In this document: positions 57,867 to 64,000 of the stretch, in pieces
Position numbering within the stretch: position 1 is the first letter of the stretch
How the letters are laid out: each line of letters opens with the position of its first letter
From: Kyrpidia sp.
GTDB taxonomy: Bacteria > Bacillota > Bacilli > Kyrpidiales > Kyrpidiaceae
Reading direction: 5' to 3'
Assembly: GCA_029960885.1 (NCBI GenBank)
Contig: JASBVV010000046.1
Coordinates: forward strand, 1 to 64,000
Length of the DNA stretch: 64,000 bases
Program-made: the position numbers and the translations under genes
The notes under the pieces: model-generated
Seen by the model: only the letters and a program-made list of their open reading frames with translations
What the model was told of the DNA's origin: nothing
Databases searched by the model: none

Positions 57867-58922
57867 ATGAGAGCTGCTCGATTGATTGAACACAAGAAAC
57901 CCCTCCCTGTCATCGAAGTCCCCGATCCAAACCCCGGCCCCGGAGATGCGGTGCTTCGTGTGGAGGCCTGCGGAATTTGCCGCAGCGACTGGCACGCATG
58001 GCAAGGCGACTGGTCGTGGATCGGACTTTCCCCGGAACTCCCCATTACACCCGGGCACGAGTTTGGGGGCGTGGTGGAAGAGGTCGGAAAGGATGTGAAG
58101 AATTTTCGAAGAGGGGACCGGGCCACTGTACCCTTTCATGCCGGTTGCGGTCATTGCGAGTATTGTTTGAGCGGGGTTCCCAATCTGTGTGAGAATATCA
58201 TGATCTACGGATTGGTGTCCGGATTCGACGGCGGATATGCTCAATACGTTCTGGTGAAAAATGCCGACTTCAATCTCATCCCTCTTCCGGAGAATGTGGA
58301 TGGGGTTACGGCGGCCGCGATTGGCTGTCGTTACATGACGGGGTACCACGGTGTGGTTCGAGGCCGCGTTCAGCCGGGAGAATGGGTCGCGATTCAAGGG
58401 GCGGGGGGCGTCGGCCTGTCCGCCGTGCAGGTGGCCACGGCGTTGGGTGCCCAAGTGATCGCCGTGGACATCGATGACGAAAAACTCGAAAAGGCGCGGC
58501 AAGAAGGTGCCGCGGCCACGATCAATGCAAAACGGGAAAACGTGCCGGAGGCCGTCAAAGAGATCACCAAGGGTGGGGCTCACGTGGGAATTGATGCGCT
58601 GGGGGTCCGGGATACGGTGCTCAACTCCGTTCTCTCCCTGCGGAAGGGTGGCCGGCATGTCCAGGTTGGACTGACCACCTCGGAAGAGGGAGGGATGGTT
58701 TCGCTGCCCGTGGACATGATCACGGCAATGGAGTTGGAGTTTGTGGGCAGCCTGGGCAATCCGCATCCTGCGTATCGGGGGCTCCTGAACCTGGTGTCCT
58801 CCGGGCGACTGAATCCCAAGTCCTTGGTGAGCAAGGAAGTCGGTCTGGATGATGTGTCTCAAACTTTTGAAGATATGAACCAGTTCCGCACCAAGGGTTT
58901 TCATGTCATCACGAAGTTTTGA
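57867..58922 (+). CDS. Zinc-dependent alcohol dehydrogenase
   Basis: Medium-chain, NAD(P)-dependent alcohol dehydrogenase, 351 residues, ATG after AAGGAGG. Catalytic zinc ligands C38 (CGICRSD) and H64-E65 (TPGHE). Structural zinc Cys C94, C97, C100, C108 (GCGHCEYCLSGVPNLC). Rossmann motif GAGGVGLSA at about residues 176-184 and an acidic residue after the second strand (VIAVDIDDEK) favour NAD. By context it would oxidise the alcohol made by the monooxygenase. Actual substrate (primary or secondary alcohol) cannot be read from the sequence. Followed by a terminator. Confidence 0.92.
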   Translation: MRAARLIEHKKPLPVIEVPDPNPGPGDAVLRVEACGICRSDWHAWQGDWSWIGLSPELPITPGHEFGGVVEEVGKDVKNFRRGDRATVPFHAGCGHCEYCLSGVPNLCENIMIYGLVSGFDGGYAQYVLVKNADFNLIPLPENVDGVTAAAIGCRYMTGYHGVVRGRVQPGEWVAIQGAGGVGLSAVQVATALGAQVIAVDIDDEKLEKARQEGAAATINAKRENVPEAVKEITKGGAHVGIDALGVRDTVLNSVLSLRKGGRHVQVGLTTSEEGGMVSLPVDMITAMELEFVGSLGNPHPAYRGLLNLVSSGRLNPKSLVSKEVGLDDVSQTFEDMNQFRTKGFHVITKF

Positions 58923-59043
58923 AGTGATGTGACCATACAGCACGGACCTCATCGTGTTTCACCAATCGGGGTCCGCCGTGCATGGGCGTGATAAGCGTAC
59001 GCAGTAACGGGCCGACGGTGTACCTGTTGGATTGGAATCCAGG

Positions 59044-59092
59044 GCCGCTTTGGGGAGACGGATACTCCGAGCGGCTCTTTTTGTATCCCCGT
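59044..59092 (+). terminator. Intrinsic terminator after adh
   Basis: GCCGCT (59044-59049) pairs with AGCGGC (59080-59085), with inner GGAG (59054-59057) and CTCC (59075-59078), followed by TCTTTTT (59086-59092). Upstream, GCACGG-ACC (about 58939) and GGTCC-GCC-GTGC (about 58966) form another interrupted inverted repeat. Confidence 0.7.
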
Positions 59093-59169
59093 CCGTGCTG
59101 CCCGCTTCTTCCAATGTCCCGCTTTTCTTGTACTGACTGCCGGGTGCCGGGACGAAAACTCCTCATGAT

Positions 59170-59226
59170 GTTCACCATATACAACCTGTTCATGAACAAG
59201 GTGTGTTCCGTTGCACAGTGTTCAGC
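59170..59226 (+). promoter_or_regulatory. TGTTC site cluster upstream of the monooxygenase (probable UAS)
   Basis: TGTTCACCATATACA (59170-59184), the perfect palindrome TGTTCATGAACA (59188-59199), TGTTCCGTTGCACA (59205-59218) and TGTTCAG (59220-59226) lie within 57 bases. The TGTTC half-site is shared with the adh upstream region. Distance to the expected start point is about 165-220 bp, suitable for an enhancer-binding activator. Confidence 0.6.
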
Positions 59227-59365
59227 CGCGGGGACAGGAAGAAGTCCCCAGATAAGGGGAACGGATCTGCTTAAAGACGGAATTAATCAAGACTTTTCTT
59301 GATTCCTGTGTATCCGTCCATTTCTATATGATTCTATGATTCGAGAAAGACGGCCAATGCAGAGT

Positions 59366-59381
59366 TGGCATATTTCATGCT
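59366..59381 (+). promoter_or_regulatory. Sigma-54 (-24/-12) promoter of the monooxygenase operon
   Basis: TGGCATATTTCATGCT: GG at 59367-59368 and GC at 59379-59380 with ten bases between. About 135 bp before the start codon of the hydroxylase alpha gene. Another TGTTCAC lies just downstream (59394-59400). Confidence 0.78.
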
Positions 59382-59516
59382 TATAAGGTGAAGTGTTCAC
59401 AAACCCGTCACCACTTTCATACGGAAGGGGGGATCTCCTCTTCAAAGGAACGGAGGCGGTTGGCTTGTGCCGATTCTTGGGTTCAACGGAAAAATCTCTT
59501 GTTGGGAGGGGAACTG

Positions 59517-61141
59517 ATGGCTTCACCCGCAGCGTTTATCAACAAAGTTCATGAGCGGATTCCGGCGTTGGACTGGGATCCCCAGTATGCCGGCCGTCCT
59601 GAGAAGTACCCCACTGCCTATCGTTTTCCAAAGAAATCGTCCAAAGACCCCATGAAACAAATCCTTCCTCGTATTTTCCGATGCAAGCGGAGAAAGACAC
59701 CCGGGTCTTTGGGGGTCTCGACGCGGCGCTCCGGGGCAACATGTTCCAGAAACTTTCCCCGCGGTATACGGAGTGGCTCAAACCGTTTCTCGCTGTCTTT
59801 CCGTTTATTGAACTGCAGGCCGCCCACGCCATGTCCAATCTGGTCAACGCCGTTCACGCCCCGGAATTGCACAACGGGTACGCCCATCAGATGATCGATG
59901 AATTTCGCCATGCCAACATTCAGCAGAATCTGGCGCGGTATTACATGGAGCATTACGTGGACCCGTGGGGATTTAACAACAACAACCTGATGAATGTCAC
60001 CACCCCGGTGGGCGCCATCGGTCGACAGTTTGCCGAGGGGTTCACCGCCGGAGACGCCGTGAGCGGTGCGAACATCTTCTTGCAGGTGGTGGCGGAGACC
60101 GCCTTCACCAATGTCTTGTTTGTGGCGAACCCGTCCGAAGCGGCGGCCAACGGCGACATCGCACTGCCTTCGGTGTTCCTGTCCGTTCAATCGGACGAAG
60201 CGCGGCACATCAACAATGGCTTTGCCACCTTGTCCCTGGCACTGGAAAACCCGGACAATCACCCGCTGATCGAACGGGATCTGCGGTACGCCTTTTGGCT
60301 GCTTCACACCGCAGTGGACGGCATCATGAGTGTCATCCTGGAGTACGGGGACGAAACCCGGCGGCCCGACAAGCCCGCGTACTATGAGCTGTGGAAGCGG
60401 TGGATCTATGACGACTACTATCGCACCTATCTGCTTCCGCTGGAGAAGTACGGCATCCGGGTGCCCACCGATTTGGTGCAGGAGATCTGGGAGCGCTTTA
60501 CCGTGAAGGATTGGCACCACAAACTCGCGATCGAACTGTCGGCCATGTGGATGTTCAATTCCTGGCGGTTCGATCCGTTGAACGAACGGGACTTCGAATG
60601 GTTTGAGAAAAAATATCCCGGGTGGTATTCGAAGTTCGGCACCTATTGGGAGAATTATCGCCGGCTCTCGGTGCCCGGTCCCGGGCAAAGCCCTCCTTGC
60701 CTGGCGGGCATCGGCCACGTCTTGCCCTACACGTGCTACACCTGCCTGGAGCCCATTGCCATCCGCGAAGAGTTGCAGATCGCGGAACACGACGGTCAAG
60801 TGTACACGTACTGCTCGGACGCGTGCAGGTGGATTCACGAAACCACCTTGACGGACCCGACGCCCATGGTGCGCTTGTCTCCGCCCGAGTCCCGCATCTT
60901 CACGGAGATTCATGCGGGTGAGTCTTTGGAAGAGGCGCTTCGTTCCAGCGGGTTGGTGCGCAGTGACGGGCAGACGTTGGTGGCTCAGCCCCACCTGTTA
61001 TTTGACGACAAATACATGTGGCGTCTGGAGCACCTTCCGAACATCGAGCTGCCCCGCCAGTTGGGGGACTTGACCCGGATGAGCCCTGAACAGCGGACCC
61101 AAGTGGTGAACGAATATCGCAAGGGCATCCAATTTCACTGA
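59517..61141 (+). CDS. Soluble diiron monooxygenase hydroxylase alpha subunit, frameshifted
   Basis: Catalytic subunit of a bacterial multicomponent monooxygenase, closest in pattern to PrmA/MimA (propane-type). The ATG at 59517 begins MASPAAFINKVHERIPALDW; the frame breaks at about 59679 and continues in another frame as MQAEKDTRVFGGLDAALRGN to 61141. Adding one C to the CC at 59678-59679 gives PRIFPMQAEK and 541 residues, the family length. Diiron ligands are intact: FIELQAAHAM (E), MIDEFRHANI (E, H), VVAETAF (E) and VQSDEARHINN (E, H). The C-terminal Cys-rich part has CYTCLEPIAIREEL and TYCSDACRW. As written, the first 55 residues are cut off from the catalytic part. Confidence 0.9.
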
Positions 61142-61253
61142 GGGATGACGGAGGTGTCCTGCCTGTCCCGAAGCGGGAGGGGGCGCGGCCCCCTTCCCGC
61201 GGGACTTCGCGACACCCATCGGAGACCACGTGGGCGGGGAGTGGGGATCGGCC

Positions 61254-62285
61254 GTGACCTATAAAGTGAAATTCCTTCCGGTGAATGTGGAAATCGAGAT
61301 CGAAGAAGGAGAAAAGGTGTTGGACGCGGCGTTCCGGCAGGGGGTGCTGTTGGCTCACGGCTGCCGGGAGGGCCAGTGTTCGGCCTGCAAGTCCGTCATG
61401 GTGGACGGGGACTTCGATCTGGATCGCTATTCCACCTTCGCCTTGCCGGATTATGAAGCGGAACAAGGATATGTCCTTCTTTGTCAAACGCTCGCGTACA
61501 GTGATCTGACCATCGAACTGCTCAACTACAACGAGGAGCACATGTTCCTGGATCATCCCATCCGAACCGTTCTCGCCACCGTGACGGAGATCCGCCGTCT
61601 GACCCGCGATATCACCCGCCTCCGGTTGCGCCTGAAGGAAGGGGCCTCCTTTGCGTTTAAAGCGGGGCAGTATGTCGATATCCGGCTCCCCGGCGTCGAC
61701 CCGGCGCGGTCGTTCTCCATGTCCTCCCTCCCGAGTCGACCCGAAGAGCTGGAATTCATGATCAAAATCATTCCGGGAGGATATTTTTCCACGCTGCTCG
61801 ACCAACGGCTCCAGGTCGGGGATGAACTGGAGATCACCGGACCTTTCGGGAACTTCTATTACAGGGATGGGCGCGAAGACATGTACGTGATCGGCGGAGG
61901 GGCGGGGATGGCGCCGCTGTGGTCCCTGATGTGCGAGATGGCGGAGAAGGGAATCGACCGGAAGATTCGCTTCTTTTACGGGGCCCGCACCACCCGGGAT
62001 CTGTTCTACCTGGATGAGATTCGGGAGCTGCAGGGCCGCTTTTCAGATTTCGTTTTTGTTCCGGCCCTTTCCGAACCCGCCGAAGACGAGGCCTGGTCGG
62101 GTCCCACCGGGCTGATTACGGATGTGCTGGAGGAGTACCTGGAAAAACATCCGTCCTCCGCGGGGATTCAGGGGTATCTGTGCGGTCCGCCCCCCATGAT
62201 TGACGCGGCCATCCGGGTGCTGAAGCACCACGGGGCCGACGATCGCAATCTTTTTTACGACAAATTCACGGCCTCCACCCGATAA
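61254..62285 (+). CDS. Monooxygenase NADH reductase component (PrmB-like)
   Basis: Passes electrons from NADH to the diiron hydroxylase. 343 residues from the GTG at 61254 (GGGGAGTGGGGA upstream); a GTG at 61230 is possible. Plant-type 2Fe-2S ferredoxin domain with C37, C42, C45 and C77; FAD domain with PARSFSMSS; NAD domain with VIGGGAGMAPLWS and YLCGPPPMID. Domain order ferredoxin-FAD-NAD is that of MmoC/PrmB/MimB. It lies between the alpha and beta genes, the order of prmABCD. Confidence 0.93.
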   Translation: MTYKVKFLPVNVEIEIEEGEKVLDAAFRQGVLLAHGCREGQCSACKSVMVDGDFDLDRYSTFALPDYEAEQGYVLLCQTLAYSDLTIELLNYNEEHMFLDHPIRTVLATVTEIRRLTRDITRLRLRLKEGASFAFKAGQYVDIRLPGVDPARSFSMSSLPSRPEELEFMIKIIPGGYFSTLLDQRLQVGDELEITGPFGNFYYRDGREDMYVIGGGAGMAPLWSLMCEMAEKGIDRKIRFFYGARTTRDLFYLDEIRELQGRFSDFVFVPALSEPAEDEAWSGPTGLITDVLEEYLEKHPSSAGIQGYLCGPPPMIDAAIRVLKHHGADDRNLFYDKFTASTR

Positions 62286-62322
62286 GGCGGTGGCGGCGGC
62301 AAGAAGACGGGAGGGGATGAAG

Positions 62323-63411
62323 ATGGCTCAAGCGGAACAAACCGAACAGAGGGTTCGAACCGCGGAGGCGGGGGCGTTCAAGTTCGCCGGCTCGGAAGAC
62401 CGCCGATTCGTGTATTTTCAGCCTCGGAAGCGCCGGCCCACGACCTATGAAGACGTCACCATCGACATTCAACCTTATGAAGGGCGCTATCTCAAACAGG
62501 GGTTTCTCATGAGAATGTTGGACGCCTCTCCCAACTACACCGAGGAACGGACCCGGTTGCGCTGTTCGGATTGGAATCGGATTATCGACGTCAATGAAGA
62601 GTACGAGCGGGTCTTTTATCAGAGACAACAAGCCGTGGAAGAACAGTTTCGCCGCACCCTGAATGCGGCGAAATCCCGCCAGGTGTTTGAAACCTTCGAT
62701 CCGGCGTGGGTGCGTGTGTTGGAGAATCATCTGTCGGCGTTCAAACATGCGGAGTACGGACTGGGCATGCACAGTTTCGCCGTCATGCAGCGGGAAGCCT
62801 TGACCATCATGCTCAACAACATCTTCACCGTCCAATCGGCGGAAAAGCTGCGCTTTGCCCAGGACCTGACGATTTACATGATGGAACTGGCCGAACAGAT
62901 CCGGGGATTTGACGAAGGGCGCGGCCGGGAAGCGTGGCTGTCGGCGCCGGAGTGGCAAGGGGTGCGAAAAACTGTCGAGCACATCAACGCCGCCGCCGAC
63001 TGGGGAGAGCAGTGGTTTGCCGTCAATCTGTTGTACGAGCCGTTGGTCGGCGAGTTGTTCCGCAGCCGGTTCATCATGCTGTTCGGGGCGCAAAACGGCG
63101 ACTTCGTGACCCCGGTTCTCGTCTCCACCGCGGAAGCGGACTATGATCGCAATCTGCGCACCACGGTGGAAGCCTTCAAAGTGCTCTTGGCCGACGATCG
63201 GCACGGGGCGGCGAACCGGGCGCGGGTCGACGAGTGGGTGAAACAGTACCTGCCCCTGTGCATCGAGGCCGCCAAAGGGCTGGAACCTCTGTGGGAGATG
63301 CCCAAGGTGCAGGTGGCCGCGTTCTCGGACAGTTACGAACGGGCGGCGGGGAAATGTTTGCACAGCCTGGGGGCGTTGGGGATCACCTTGCCGAAAGGGG
63401 TGCGCGTATGA
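62323..63411 (+). CDS. Monooxygenase hydroxylase beta subunit (PrmC-like)
   Basis: Non-catalytic, ferritin-like helical subunit of the alpha2-beta2 hydroxylase. 362 residues from the ATG at 62323 (GAGGGG seven bases upstream; ATG 62317 and an upstream frame to 62290 are alternatives). Typical blocks: RRFVYFQPRKRRPTTYEDVT, ENHLSAFKHAEYGLGMHSFA, FAQDLTIYMMELAEQIRGFD and NLLYEPLVGELFRSRFIML. Diiron ligands are absent, as expected. The stop overlaps the coupling-protein ATG. Confidence 0.92.
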   Translation: MAQAEQTEQRVRTAEAGAFKFAGSEDRRFVYFQPRKRRPTTYEDVTIDIQPYEGRYLKQGFLMRMLDASPNYTEERTRLRCSDWNRIIDVNEEYERVFYQRQQAVEEQFRRTLNAAKSRQVFETFDPAWVRVLENHLSAFKHAEYGLGMHSFAVMQREALTIMLNNIFTVQSAEKLRFAQDLTIYMMELAEQIRGFDEGRGREAWLSAPEWQGVRKTVEHINAAADWGEQWFAVNLLYEPLVGELFRSRFIMLFGAQNGDFVTPVLVSTAEADYDRNLRTTVEAFKVLLADDRHGAANRARVDEWVKQYLPLCIEAAKGLEPLWEMPKVQVAAFSDSYERAAGKCLHSLGALGITLPKGVRV

Positions 63412-63728
63412 ACCCAAAACTGGAATCGGGCGTGTTGAACGGTTGCGGCATCTCGATGAACGACAGCGAACAGGCGAGGATCATCGCCGAGGTGATGCGC
63501 GGCAAGCCCGGAGTGAGAGTTTCGGAAGAACCGGCGTTGATCAATATCGACGCCGACCGCAATCTGGTGTTCGACATGGCGGAGATCTCCGAGGCCATGG
63601 GCACCGCGTTTGACGTCTACCAATTCCAGATTGAAGTCACGGCCTACTACGGACGGCTGGTTGTGCAGGATGACCAGGTGATCCTGTTCGCCAACCAGGA
63701 AGAAGCCATGAAATATTATCGAGGTTAG
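63408..63728 (+). CDS. Monooxygenase coupling/effector protein (MmoB/DmpM family)
   Basis: Small regulatory protein that binds the hydroxylase and gates substrate and oxygen access. 106 residues from the ATG at 63408 (overlap ATGA with the beta subunit). Family features: NDSEQARIIAEVMRGKPGVR, INIDADRNLVFDMAEISEAM and VYQFQIEVTAYYGRLV. Last gene of the four-gene set; a terminator follows directly. Confidence 0.9.
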   Translation: MNPKLESGVLNGCGISMNDSEQARIIAEVMRGKPGVRVSEEPALINIDADRNLVFDMAEISEAMGTAFDVYQFQIEVTAYYGRLVVQDDQVILFANQEEAMKYYRG

Positions 63729-63756
63729 GCCGGCCGCGATGATGAGACGGGGGATG

Positions 63757-63780
63757 AAGAGCCGGGCGTTCCCGGCTTTT
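63757..63780. terminator. Intrinsic terminator after the monooxygenase operon
   Basis: GCCGGG (63761-63766), loop CGTT, CCCGGC (63771-63776), then TTTT (63777-63780); AAGA upstream can extend the stem with the T run, so it may also act on the reverse strand, where a gene fragment is read towards it. Confidence 0.7.
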
Positions 63781-63945
63781 CACCCACCTAACCACGGAGT
63801 CAGTGCCCCTGGTTCCCGCCGGGACGTGAACCACATGGCAGCCTCCGAGCGCCGCATGGGCCAACAGACGTTCTTTCTGCCACTGGAGATGGCCCGATTC
63901 CGCCTCATTGCGTGTGGGCAGCCGGGCGTAAATCGCTGTCCTCAT
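63781..63945 (-). pseudogene. Serine recombinase N-terminal remnant
   Basis: On the reverse strand an ATG at 63945 opens MRTAIYARLPTRNEAESGHL, QWQKERLLAHAALGG, closely resembling the start of resolvases and large serine recombinases (IYARVST, then ESGS, Q, L). The catalytic Ser of the RVST motif is Pro here, and after about 50 residues the similarity stops; the frame runs out through the monooxygenase terminator. No full recombinase can follow to the left, because the prmD-like gene is there. It is best read as a decayed fragment, though a chance resemblance of a short piece is possible. Confidence 0.45.
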
Positions 63946-64000
63946 CCGTTCCCCGGTCCCCGGGGGTTCCTGCAGAATCCTCCGCGCCTCTTCCCCCTAC
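63946..64000. other. End of window, no gene recognised
   Basis: The last bases are GC-rich and hold nothing I can identify; a reverse-strand promoter for the recombinase-like fragment could lie here but none is clear. Confidence 0.3.

Larger units (their letters stand above)
58923..59516 (+). other. 594-bp gene-free regulatory region upstream of the monooxygenase
   Basis: No credible gene. It holds, in order, the interrupted inverted repeat after adh, the adh terminator, the TGTTC site cluster, the sigma-54 promoter and a leader of about 125 bases with the ribosome-binding site GGGAGGGG before the prmA-type ATG at 59517. The short open frames here cross these elements and match nothing I know. 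AT content is higher than in flanking genes. Confidence 0.7.

Noticed and set aside
58982..59302. 106-codon frame downstream of adh
   Set aside because: It crosses the adh terminator and the TGTTC site cluster and shows no coding character.
58909..59526. Reverse-strand frames in the gap before the monooxygenase
   Set aside because: Short, basic, without ribosome-binding sites or similarity; they cover regulatory elements.

Overview
The window is a GC-rich stretch of a Gram-positive, flagellated bacterium of the Firmicutes (Bacillales). The gene order xerC-hslVU-codY-fla/che-sigD-rpsB-tsf-pyrH-frr-uppS-cdsA-dxr-rseP-ispG-proS-polC-rimP-nusA-ylxRQ-infB-rbfA-nrnA-truB-ribF-rpsO-pnp is the classic Bacillus-type backbone. 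High GC, frequent GTG/TTG starts and the gene set fit a thermophilic Alicyclobacillaceae-like lineage such as Kyrpidia; that placement is inference. No rRNA or tRNA genes were seen.

Bases 1-3433 hold the end of xerC, the HslVU (ClpQY) protease and the nutrient-sensing repressor codY, closed by an intrinsic terminator. Bases 3504-31333 are one long fla/che operon: rod, hook, MS-ring, switch, export gate, chemotaxis proteins and sigma-D, nearly all on the + strand with ATGA/GTGA overlaps. Its oddities are a receiver-less CheB, a fliL without a clear start codon, and a fliK that needs a one-base correction to read its conserved C-terminal domain. The operon ends with a DUF342/FapA-type protein and a small SwrB-like (DUF6115) protein.

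Bases 31334-57162 are the housekeeping block: ribosomal protein S2, EF-Ts, UMP kinase, ribosome recycling factor, isoprenoid and phospholipid precursor enzymes, site-2 protease, prolyl-tRNA synthetase, a family-2 glycosyltransferase, PolC, and the nusA-infB and truB-ribF-rpsO-pnp groups. Sigma-A-like promoters precede rpsB, rimP and rpsO; intrinsic hairpins lie after cdsA, rpsB, rpsO and pnp. infB also needs a one-base correction near its 5' end.

The backbone breaks straight after the pnp terminator. Bases 57300-63780 form an accessory catabolic island: a DUF4242 protein, a zinc alcohol dehydrogenase, and a four-gene soluble diiron monooxygenase in the order hydroxylase alpha, reductase, hydroxylase beta, coupling protein, as in actinobacterial prmABCD/mimABCD. 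Each of the three transcription units has a well-formed -24/-12 (sigma-54) promoter with the invariant GG-N10-GC spacing. TGTTC-containing palindromes lie upstream of the adh and monooxygenase promoters, as expected for an enhancer-binding activator. The likely role is oxidation of a short alkane or related small hydrocarbon to an alcohol, followed by dehydrogenation. The hydroxylase alpha gene carries a one-base deletion. The window ends with a terminator and a reverse-strand piece resembling the N-terminus of a serine recombinase that lacks its catalytic serine, which suggests acquisition by transfer.
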